From: an uncultured Gammaproteobacteria bacterium
Lineage (GTDB): Bacteria; Pseudomonadota; Gammaproteobacteria; GCA-001735895
Assembly: GCA_945787265.1 (NCBI GenBank)
Contig: CALZHS010000123.1
Location: 1-8,400 of the forward strand
Direction: 5' to 3'
Length of the DNA: 8,400 bases
Within the stretch, counting starts at the first letter, position 1, and each line of letters opens with the position of its first letter. The notes below the pieces were generated by a model that made no database searches, was not told the origin of the DNA, and saw only the letters and a list, made by a program, of their open reading frames with translations. Shown here in pieces: positions 1 to 5,945 of this stretch. Both the position numbers and the translations under genes were made by a program.

Positions 1-1
1 C

Positions 2-22
2 ATGAAGCGAATGACGGCCTAG
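2..22 (+). other. Possible 3' end of an upstream gene
   Basis: In the frame starting at position 2 a short open stretch ends in TAG at 20-22, 14 bases before a perfect palindrome. This could be the tail of a plus-strand gene lying mostly outside the window. Only six codons are visible, so neither the frame nor a product can be confirmed. Confidence 0.15.
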
Positions 23-35
23 AAATCTCAAGATA

Positions 36-51
36 GTGGGCAGCTGCCCAC
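36..51. repeat. 16-bp perfect palindrome upstream of the first gene
   Basis: The bases GTGGGCAGCTGCCCAC equal their own reverse complement. As RNA they could fold as a 6-bp GC-rich stem with an AGCT loop. Neither strand has a clear U-run after it: the plus strand continues with A-rich sequence and the minus strand with mixed sequence. A standard intrinsic terminator is therefore not well supported. It could be an operator for a dimeric regulator of the gene at 145, or a weak terminator for an upstream gene. Confidence 0.4.
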
Positions 52-84
52 AAAAATTAATTCTAAAATTATTGGGCGAAAATC

Positions 85-113
85 TTGTCATGGCAAGAGT
101 TCTGGCGTAGGGT
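85..113 (+). promoter_or_regulatory. Candidate sigma70 promoter for the first gene
   Basis: TTGTCA at 85-90 matches the -35 consensus at 5 of 6 bases. A 17-base spacer leads to TAGGGT at 108-113, a poor -10 at 3 of 6. Transcription would start near 120, about 25 bases before the ATG at 145. A nearby alternative -10, TAAAAT at 64-69, lacks a good -35. Weak evidence from motif matching by eye only. Confidence 0.25.
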
Positions 114-144
114 GTTGTTCGAAATCGGCTGCGCAGATTGATCT

Positions 145-1545
145 ATGGCGAGCGCCATCGAATTATTATTAAGCGAAATCGAGGCTTACTGTCGCAACGC
201 CGGCATTGCCGAGTCGACCTTCGGTCGCCAGGCGGTTAACGATGGCAAGTTATGTGCCCGACTTCGCTCCGGTAAAAACCTGACGCTTGAAACCGTGCAG
301 CGAATTCGTGATTACATCGATTTGTCTGTGTCGACAAGCGACGTCACTTCGAGTGAAGCAGGGGCCGGTATCAATGGGCCAATAAAAAAGGGGAGCAAAG
401 CCATGAAACATATTACCGATGATCGACCGTTCCGGTTTTACGATAATCGCCAGAAGTACCTGGCTTTCGTCAATACCTGCAACGAGAAATGGAAAGTTGC
501 CGAACGTGCCACGCAGGAACTCACCCATATTCGACCCTCGCCACCGGCGCTACGCCTGTTCGATGCCGGGGTCGGCGACAGCACGGTGTTGAGCCATTTA
601 ATGCGCGCGATGCATCGGCGTTTCCCTACCATTCCGTTTTTCATTGTCGGCAAGGAAGTCAGCCTCGAGGACGTGCGCCTGACCCTTGAAAAGCTGCCCG
701 ACCGTTTCATCGAGCACCCGGCAAGCGTCATCATCGTCACCAACCTTTACTACGCCGAGGCGCCCTGGCTGATGCCGAATGACGTTGCCAAGGCAGCGGC
801 GCTTAACTGGATCGAAATGCCGCTGCAGGGAGACTCCGCTCACGAGTTCGGCGAACAGCTGCGCGGTATCGATAAGGAGCTCGTCGATGGCTGGCAGGTC
901 AAGGCGAATGAAAAATCGGGTAACCCGATGTATGTCAGGCCCTCGGTGCTGGTCATGTTTCGTGAGGACCACCGGTTTTTGCTCGACGACGTCATCCCCC
1001 GCCGCGGCCAGGCGGCTGGCGGCGATTACGACCTGGTGCTGGCGTCACAGCCCTGGCGGGCTCGCATGAGCGCCGAATTCAAGGTCAAGCACGTGCTCGC
1101 GCCGCTGACCAAGAGCCTGCGTCCGGGCGGCAGGTTGCTGACAGCCCAATCCTGCGGTAATGATCCCGGTCTCGAACTGGTGCGAAAAATCTGGCCCGAC
1201 GAGGATCCGTTTACGGTCGATCGCCACGAATTGATAAAAACGCTCAAGGAATACCTGGGTCGCGCCGCCCAAAATTACAACTTCAACGCCGGCTCCGAAG
1301 CTAAATCACTAATCCGCTACCATATGCACACTTTACCAACGGAGATCAGTGACGCGATTGGTACTTCGACCCTGTTTGCGGCGTGGAACGCGGCAATCTA
1401 TGTCGGGCAGATCGAAGACGAGCGCCTCGAACCGGTAGTGTCCTCTGGTGAATACCTCGACGCGACTGCCGAGGTATTGCAAAAGCATAACGGTATCTGG
1501 TTTAACGATGAGACCTTCGTGGTTTCGAGAAAACGCGACAACTAA
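145..1545 (+). CDS. SAM-dependent methyltransferase-like protein with N-terminal helical domain
   Basis: A 466-residue protein that appears to join two parts. Residues 1-60 form a small helical module (FGRQAVNDGKLCARLRSGKN followed by a TLETVQRIRDYI helix), resembling the short HTH-like modules of proteobacterial DNA-binding proteins. Residues 61-90 are a low-complexity linker. From about residue 95 the protein looks like a Rossmann-fold methyltransferase: a motif-I-like glycine loop at 137-145 (RLFDAGVGD), a motif-IV-like strand at 295-304 (YDLVLASQPW), and SLRPGGRLLTAQS at 324-336, the usual post-motif segment. The substrate is unknown. The ATG at 145 gives the longest frame but has no clear ribosome-binding site. 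An in-frame ATG at 403 has a strong one and would give a 380-residue methyltransferase alone. The 3' end overlaps the next gene if that starts at 1508, so the two are probably co-transcribed. The coding frame is confident, the methyltransferase assignment moderate, and the DNA-binding role speculative. Confidence 0.7.
   Translation: MASAIELLLSEIEAYCRNAGIAESTFGRQAVNDGKLCARLRSGKNLTLETVQRIRDYIDLSVSTSDVTSSEAGAGINGPIKKGSKAMKHITDDRPFRFYDNRQKYLAFVNTCNEKWKVAERATQELTHIRPSPPALRLFDAGVGDSTVLSHLMRAMHRRFPTIPFFIVGKEVSLEDVRLTLEKLPDRFIEHPASVIIVTNLYYAEAPWLMPNDVAKAAALNWIEMPLQGDSAHEFGEQLRGIDKELVDGWQVKANEKSGNPMYVRPSVLVMFREDHRFLLDDVIPRRGQAAGGDYDLVLASQPWRARMSAEFKVKHVLAPLTKSLRPGGRLLTAQSCGNDPGLELVRKIWPDEDPFTVDRHELIKTLKEYLGRAAQNYNFNAGSEAKSLIRYHMHTLPTEISDAIGTSTLFAAWNAAIYVGQIEDERLEPVVSSGEYLDATAEVLQKHNGIWFNDETFVVSRKRDN
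389..405 (+). promoter_or_regulatory. Internal ribosome-binding site and ATG within the methyltransferase gene
   Basis: AGGGGAG at 389-395 lies 7 bases before an in-frame ATG at 403-405 (codon 87 of the long frame). This is a far better Shine-Dalgarno match than anything before the ATG at 145. It falls in the linker between the N-terminal helical module and the methyltransferase domain, where an independent start would be expected. Confidence 0.5.
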
Positions 1546-2638
1546 ACGCTTGCTGCGGATTGCATTTACGGCGTTATTGCTGGCATTCGGGTCGATCATG
1601 AATCTCAACGCGAATCAATCAGGAAACGGTAAACGCGTGCCTGCCGAGTGGGAGCCACAGGAAGCCGTCTGGCTGCAGTGGCCGAGTGAATTCGAGCGCG
1701 TGTTCCAGCCAGCATTCGCGGACATGACTGCCATTATCAGCCGCTACCAGAGACTGAATATCCTGTTCGATTCGATGTCGGACCATAAACAGGCCCGGCA
1801 GGCAATCGAAGCCGCGGGTGCCGATCCCGACCATGCCAATATTATCTGGCATCATATTCCCAACGACAGTGCCTGGATGCGAGACAACGGACCCGTCTAT
1901 ATCGTCGATAACGGCGTAATGCGGATTCAAAACTGGGAATTCAATGCCTGGGGCGGGGCCTTCGGCAGTCATATACCCTTCGACCAGGATAACCGGGTGC
2001 CATCGCTGCTCGGAGAGAAACTCGATATGCCGGTTGACGTTATCGACATCGTGCACGAGCGCGGCAACCTGGAATTCAACGGTGTCGACGCTGTCATCCT
2101 GAACTGGAGCACGCTCGGTGATCCCGATCGCAACCCGGGATATACGCGAGAACAGGCCGAGCGCGACCTCGGGCAACACTTCGGGGTGTCCCGCGTGGTC
2201 ATGGTAGAAGGCATCCCCGCCGGGGACCTGACCCGGGGTCATATCGACGGTTTTGCGCGCTTTATCGATGCCGAAACCGTGGTGGTATCGCAGTGCACTG
2301 CCGACTCTCATTGTCAACCCGGTGATGGTGCCGATGGCAGCGTCTACGACAATGCCGCGAAAACTATCGCGGCCGCAGGCTTCACGGTTATTCGTGACCC
2401 GATCCTCGGACAGGTCAGGTACCGGGACAAGATTTTCGATACCAATTACCTCAACTGGCTGGTCGGCAATGGCTTCGTTATCGCGGTCGGTTTTGGTGAC
2501 GAGGGGACCGACGCGGCGGCAAAACAGCGCATCGAAGGTTACTTTCCCGGCCGCGATGTCCATATCGTCGAGATGCTGGAATCCTGGTATGACGGTGGTG
2601 GTGTACACTGCCATACCAATGATCAACCAGCGTTATAG
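1508..2638 (+). CDS. Exported agmatine deiminase family protein (PAD_porph family)
   Basis: Member of the agmatine deiminase/bacterial peptidylarginine deiminase family, which hydrolyses guanidino groups (agmatine to N-carbamoylputrescine plus ammonia, or arginine to citrulline). Counting from ATG 1508 (376 residues), the expected catalytic positions are all present: D126 in MRDNGP, E184 in HERGNLE, H245 and D247 in GHIDG, and C368 in GGGVHCHT near the C-terminus. The start of the enzyme proper, VPAEWEPQEAVWLQWP, is typical of the family. Before it lies a basic stretch and a hydrophobic segment (IAFTALLLAFGSI) that ends at LNA, like a Sec signal peptide, so periplasmic or secreted location is likely. 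Alternative starts are TTG 1550, which keeps the signal peptide and avoids overlap, and ATG 1598, which removes it and gives a cytosolic enzyme. None has a strong ribosome-binding site. One change is that the usual EGG before the asparagine is ERG. Substrate (free agmatine or protein arginine) cannot be told from sequence alone. Confidence 0.88.
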   Translation: MRPSWFRENATTKRLLRIAFTALLLAFGSIMNLNANQSGNGKRVPAEWEPQEAVWLQWPSEFERVFQPAFADMTAIISRYQRLNILFDSMSDHKQARQAIEAAGADPDHANIIWHHIPNDSAWMRDNGPVYIVDNGVMRIQNWEFNAWGGAFGSHIPFDQDNRVPSLLGEKLDMPVDVIDIVHERGNLEFNGVDAVILNWSTLGDPDRNPGYTREQAERDLGQHFGVSRVVMVEGIPAGDLTRGHIDGFARFIDAETVVVSQCTADSHCQPGDGADGSVYDNAAKTIAAAGFTVIRDPILGQVRYRDKIFDTNYLNWLVGNGFVIAVGFGDEGTDAAAKQRIEGYFPGRDVHIVEMLESWYDGGGVHCHTNDQPAL

Positions 2639-3155
2639 GAACTTTATCTTGGGAACTATCAAACACCGGGGGCTTGCCTTTTTGATAGCCGCCTGCTGCG
2701 GCAGCGTCAGCGCCGATCACAAGGCCGATGCCCCCTGGTCGTGGCATATTTTGTCATCCGGCCTGGACGAGAGCAGGCTCTCTGTCTACCGGCGTGATCA
2801 ACTGCTTGGCATTTTTAACCTGAGTTGTGATCTCACCGATGCCACGGAAAGGCCAGCAATGGAAAACGGTGCCAGCCTGGAGCTGGTCCGGATCGACTCG
2901 CATCCCGAAGGGCTGCTGTTGATTACCTGCAATGTCGGGGCGCACTCGCAGCAGGTTGCCATTATCGACCTCGCCGCTAAATCGAACCAGCCGGTGTTTT
3001 CGACGACCGGCAGTTATATTGCGAAGTGGGAGGTGCAGGACGGGGAGCTATGGATTGGGTATGACCGTCCATGCGCAGAAGGTATCGGGGTTGAATGTCC
3101 CGATGGCTTTGAAACGATTTTCGTGCAGTACCCGGATCCGGCTAAGGCTCAATAA
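2619..3155 (+). CDS. Small exported protein of unknown function
   Basis: A 178-residue protein with a basic N-terminus, a hydrophobic segment around residues 19-26 and possible cleavage after VSA at about residue 32. The stretch LIAACC also fits a lipobox, so it may instead be a lipoprotein anchored at C26. The mature part looks beta-rich, with cysteines at 70, 104, 152 and 160 that could form two disulfides. I recognise no family. The ATG at 2619 overlaps the end of the deiminase gene by 20 bases but has no ribosome-binding site. TTG at 2649 has AGGA at 2637-2640, 8 bases upstream, and starts a neater signal peptide (MGTIKHRGLAFLIAACC), so it may be the real start. The overlap suggests co-transcription with the deiminase and a role in the same compartment. 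The stop codon overlaps the convergent DUF411 gene. Confidence 0.65.
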   Translation: MINQRYRNFILGTIKHRGLAFLIAACCGSVSADHKADAPWSWHILSSGLDESRLSVYRRDQLLGIFNLSCDLTDATERPAMENGASLELVRIDSHPEGLLLITCNVGAHSQQVAIIDLAAKSNQPVFSTTGSYIAKWEVQDGELWIGYDRPCAEGIGVECPDGFETIFVQYPDPAKAQ

Positions 3156-3625
3156 TCGCTGTAGGTCTGATACACGTCTACCTGATCGTCTTTATTGATC
3201 GAATAAACGCGAAAGCTGTCCCTGGGGGCACCCGGTGTATCCATCCCCGGTGTGCCGGACGGCATCGCGGGCACCGTCAGCAACCGAATGTCCCCCCTGT
3301 CGGCCAGCAGGCGCTTGATATCCTGTGCCGGTACGTGACCTTCGATCGTGATGCCGTCGACAATCGCCGTGTGGCAGGAAGCGCCCTGGGTCGGCACGTT
3401 AAACTTCAACTTGTATTCGTTGACATTGTCGACGGTGACATCCGTCACGTCGAAATTGTGCTCCCGGAGATGATCTATCCAGCCCTTGCAGCAGCCGCAG
3501 GATGCGCTGCGATACACGGTAATCTGATGCTGCTCATCGGTCTTGCCCTCCAGCCAGACAGGATTGCCCGCCCAGGCAGGTAACGCGATAGCGCCAAGAA
3601 TAATGCCGAGGATCTGTGATTTCAA
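3149..3625 (-). CDS. DUF411 family periplasmic metal-binding-type protein
   Basis: A 158-residue protein with a clear signal peptide (hydrophobic LGIILGAIALPAWA, cleavage near residue 19). It has the hallmarks of DUF411: a CGCC motif in a thioredoxin-like context (residues 43-46, SASCGCCKGW), SCHTA at 83-87, GHVPA at 96-100 and VPAMPSGTPGM at 118-128. DUF411 proteins are often found with copper or other metal resistance genes and are thought to bind metal through these cysteines and histidines. No such genes are adjacent here. The start is TTG at 3625-3623. An in-frame TGA two codons upstream rules out a longer frame, and a good TAAGGAG precedes it by about 10 bases. The C-terminus (FRVYSINKDDQVDVYQTYSDY) extends beyond the conserved core. 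The stop overlaps the end of the convergent gene by 7 bases. Family assignment is confident; the metal and function are inferred. Confidence 0.9.
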   Translation of the reverse strand: MKSQILGIILGAIALPAWAGNPVWLEGKTDEQHQITVYRSASCGCCKGWIDHLREHNFDVTDVTVDNVNEYKLKFNVPTQGASCHTAIVDGITIEGHVPAQDIKRLLADRGDIRLLTVPAMPSGTPGMDTPGAPRDSFRVYSINKDDQVDVYQTYSDY

Positions 3626-3651
3626 AATTCAGGTACTCCTTAAATTCAGGT
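3625..3651 (-). promoter_or_regulatory. Ribosome-binding site and flanking direct repeat before the DUF411 TTG start
   Basis: On the minus strand, TAAGGAG (3642-3636) precedes the TTG start at 3625. It sits between two identical 10-base copies of ACCTGAATTT (3651-3642 and 3634-3625), offset by 17 bases. The second copy overlaps the first base of the start codon. The repeat is exact; any regulatory role is inference. Confidence 0.5.
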
Positions 3652-3673
3652 TGCCCAGTTTCCGTCCGCAGTA

Positions 3674-3702
3674 ATTTTAGCAGGCTTTAATGCGGGTCTC
3701 GA
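3674..3702 (-). promoter_or_regulatory. Candidate promoter for the DUF411 gene
   Basis: On the minus strand, TCGAGA (3702-3697, 4 of 6 to the -35 consensus) is followed by a 17-base spacer and TAAAAT (3679-3674, 5 of 6). TGC directly before the latter makes an extended -10. Transcription would begin near 3667, giving a leader of about 40 bases before the TTG start. Confidence 0.45.
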
Positions 3703-3748
3703 GATAATTGGTAGATTCCTGAAACTGGAATTCGTTCCCGCGGTTTAC

Positions 3749-4240
3749 CTAGAATCCGAAATAGTGCGTGGCATTGGACCCCATGACTTCAGGTTTCGAG
3801 TTTGCTGCCGTGGTATCGGAACCCGAGATATCCGATAAAAAGAATTCCACCTGGATAGACTCGAAGTCAGCTAGAGGCAGGGGTTTTGATACCTTGCCTT
3901 CGATAGTCTCATCGAACTCTGCCGCGGCTAGCCAGTGGTTGAAATACTCCTCCCTGATTACTGCGCCGGCGGCATTCAGAAATTTAACGCGGGCGTTGAA
4001 CAGTGCCGAATGCCGGGAGTTTCCATTCGAGAACATAACGTCGATGGTGCCGTTTCCTTCCCTGTCGGTAATAAGCGTCATGTAACCGTAGGTTTTCGTG
4101 ACCGTATCGCTGCCGTGAGTTGCCATCCGCGCATCGACAGCAAACTCGTAGGGATGACCAATCGCGGACGCCGGTTGCGATGCAAACAAGGACAGCAGAA
4201 GTGGCAAGGCCAGGTTTAAACTATGGATTTTTCGGGTCAT
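3749..4240 (-). CDS. Secreted protein of unknown function
   Basis: A 163-residue protein with a textbook signal peptide (MTRKIHSLNLALPLLLSLFA, cleavage after ASA near residue 26). The mature part has alternating polar and hydrophobic strands (for example TYGYMTLITDREGNGTIDVMF and ESIQVEFFLSDIS), suggesting a beta-sandwich, and no cysteine. I recognise no family. The ATG at 4240 is supported by GGGAG at 4251-4247, 6 bases upstream. A TATAAC -10-like element lies at 4287-4282. The gene is separated from the DUF411 gene by 123 bases holding a candidate promoter, so the two are probably separate units. It is divergent from the spermidine-synthase-like gene and may share regulation through the intergenic repeat at 4296-4317. 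Confidence 0.75.
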   Translation of the reverse strand: MTRKIHSLNLALPLLLSLFASQPASAIGHPYEFAVDARMATHGSDTVTKTYGYMTLITDREGNGTIDVMFSNGNSRHSALFNARVKFLNAAGAVIREEYFNHWLAAAEFDETIEGKVSKPLPLADFESIQVEFFLSDISGSDTTAANSKPEVMGSNATHYFGF

Positions 4241-4281
4241 TTTTCTCTCCCTGTACGTAAGTCTCTATTGGTCGTATTCGT

Positions 4282-4287
4282 GTTATA
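4282..4287 (-). promoter_or_regulatory. -10-like element for the secreted protein gene
   Basis: TATAAC on the minus strand matches the -10 consensus at 5 of 6 bases and lies about 42 bases before the ATG at 4240. No good -35 is seen 16-18 bases upstream; that position is occupied by the tandem 11-bp repeat. An activator-dependent promoter would fit, but this is inference. Confidence 0.4.
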
Positions 4288-4295
4288 CAAAGCAG

Positions 4296-4317
4296 CTGTG
4301 AAAAATCGGTGAAAAAA
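4296..4317. repeat. Tandem 11-bp direct repeat in the divergent intergenic region
   Basis: CTGTGAAAAAT (4296-4306) is followed without a gap by CGGTGAAAAAA (4307-4317), matching at 9 of 11 positions. Direct repeats with an 11-bp period (one helical turn) are how OmpR/PhoB-type response regulators bind, and the half-site recalls the PhoB CTGTCAT half-site without matching it exactly. It ends 8 bases upstream of the minus-strand TATAAC and could serve either divergent gene. Confidence 0.45.
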
Positions 4318-4415
4318 TAAAGCGGATAAGCAGAAATCTGTGCTCTACGAACAGGACCTGGTGCGGTAATATCAAACCTGAGTCGTTTCATTACCGAGGG
4401 ATTTTCGAGTGGTAG

Positions 4416-5945
4416 TTGCTGCGAGTTCGGGAAGTTGGGTTGAAGCAAAATCCGTATAAGCGGCGCCTGGTATGGTATGGGCTGACGGTATTCCTCAGCT
4501 CTGCAATACTGCTCGTGCTCGAAATTACCGCGGGGCGATTGATCGCACCTTACGTCGGGGTGACCATTTACAGCTGGACGTCAATTATTGGCGTAATCCT
4601 TGCCGGTCTGTCCCTCGGTAACTGGCTCGGCGGACACTGGGCCGACCGGGGTGGTGACGAACGCAGCACCGGTATTGCGCTTGCGCTCTCGGGGGCATTT
4701 AGTTTACTGAGCCTGTTAACGCTTACCGTTATTGCGCCAGCCCTCCAGGCAAGTTCCCTGAACCTTGTCAGCGCCAGTTTCCTGTACGTGCTGGCGATGT
4801 TCTTTATTCCGTCGTTATTGCTTGGAATCCCGACCCCGTTACTGACCACGCTGGCGCTCAAAATCGATAATCGTACCGGGCATATCGTGGGGCGCATGCA
4901 CGCCCTGGCGGCGCTGGGAAGTATCGTCGGGACCTTCCTCACCGGTTTTATTCTGATTCAGTATCTCGGCTCCCGCAGCGTCATCATTATTTCGTCGCTA
5001 ATCCTGTTTTTGCTCTCGCTGCCGTTTCTGCGCAATGCTTCGAAAAAAGTATTAGTAGCCCTGGTCACAACGGTATCCCTGGCTGCCGTGCTGACCGAAC
5101 TGAACCAGGGCTTTAAAAGTCCCTGCGAGTTCGAGAGCAGTTATTTTTGCCTGCGCGTGGTCAATGCATCGGAGCAAGCGCCTTTCGGTAACGCGACCGG
5201 ACTGGTGCTCGACCACCTGCTGCACGGCATCAATCACGAAACCGAGGCTGAAATGCTGATATCGCCCTACGTGCACCTGATGCAGGAACTGGTCATGCAG
5301 CATTTCGATGCGACAGAACTTGCCGGCTTGCATTACTTTTTCGCCGGTGGCGGTTCTTATACCCAGCCACGCGCGGTCAGACACGGGACACCGGAAAGTA
5401 CGATTACAGTGGCCGAACTCGACCCGACAGTAACGCGAGCGGTTTCGAACAGAATGTATGTCGATCCGGCCGAATTCAAAATCTATCACGGCGACGCCCG
5501 CACCACGCTTTTTCGACAGCCGATGGCGCAATTCGACGTTATCGTTACCGATGCCTTTCACGACATCGCGATTCCCTACCACCTGGTAACGCTGGAGTAC
5601 GTGCGCCTGGCAAAATCGAAACTGAAGCCCGGGGGAATTTTAACCACCAACGTGGTCGACGCCTTCCCCGATCCCAGGATGGTCAAAAGCCTGGTAAAAA
5701 CACTACAGCAGGAGTTCAGCCAGGTGGATGTCTGGCTGGATCAGATTCCAAAGCTGCCGCAGCGCATGACTTACGTAATTTCAGCCAGTGAATCCAGGAT
5801 CGAAAACGATGTAATAGAATCGCAGCGGGGGTTCAAGCGTCGCTGGTTTCGCGTTAATAACCCGCTATCGAATACCGGTACTCCTTATACCGAGTTACCT
5901 TTTTTTACCGACGACTTCGTTCCCGTGAAGGACTCTAGACAGTGA
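4416..5945 (+). CDS. Membrane protein fused to a spermidine-synthase-like domain
   Basis: A 509-residue two-part protein. Residues about 17-230 hold roughly seven hydrophobic membrane segments (for example LTVFLSSAILLVLEITAGRL and SWTSIIGVILAGLSLGNWLG). Residues about 240-505 resemble spermidine synthase: a glycine-rich loop FFAGGGSYTQPR at 308-319 in place of motif I, VAELDP at 332-337 (acidic residue expected to bind the nucleoside), GDAR at 359-362, and DVIVTDAFHD at 374-383 where the family has its catalytic DxxD. LKPGGILTTN follows at 403-412, and FTDDFVPV near the C-terminus is typical of these membrane-fused forms. Whether such proteins make polyamines is not settled for the family; aminopropyl transfer or methyl transfer are both possible. 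No ATG is available at the N-terminus. The start is TTG 4416 or, eight codons later, TTG 4440, which has GGGAAG 5 bases upstream and may be preferred. The stop overlaps the next start in GTGA. Confidence 0.85.
   Translation: MLRVREVGLKQNPYKRRLVWYGLTVFLSSAILLVLEITAGRLIAPYVGVTIYSWTSIIGVILAGLSLGNWLGGHWADRGGDERSTGIALALSGAFSLLSLLTLTVIAPALQASSLNLVSASFLYVLAMFFIPSLLLGIPTPLLTTLALKIDNRTGHIVGRMHALAALGSIVGTFLTGFILIQYLGSRSVIIISSLILFLLSLPFLRNASKKVLVALVTTVSLAAVLTELNQGFKSPCEFESSYFCLRVVNASEQAPFGNATGLVLDHLLHGINHETEAEMLISPYVHLMQELVMQHFDATELAGLHYFFAGGGSYTQPRAVRHGTPESTITVAELDPTVTRAVSNRMYVDPAEFKIYHGDARTTLFRQPMAQFDVIVTDAFHDIAIPYHLVTLEYVRLAKSKLKPGGILTTNVVDAFPDPRMVKSLVKTLQQEFSQVDVWLDQIPKLPQRMTYVISASESRIENDVIESQRGFKRRWFRVNNPLSNTGTPYTELPFFTDDFVPVKDSRQ

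Noticed and set aside
2253..2618. Extension of the small exported protein frame far upstream, giving 300 residues
   Set aside because: This part overlaps the deiminase coding sequence, reads as an out-of-frame arginine- and serine-rich shadow, and would bury the signal peptide inside the protein.
1619..2626. Long minus-strand open frame (335 codons) opposite the deiminase gene
   Set aside because: Its translation matches no family, while the plus-strand frame carries every catalytic motif of agmatine deiminases. It is a shadow of the GC-rich codon pattern.
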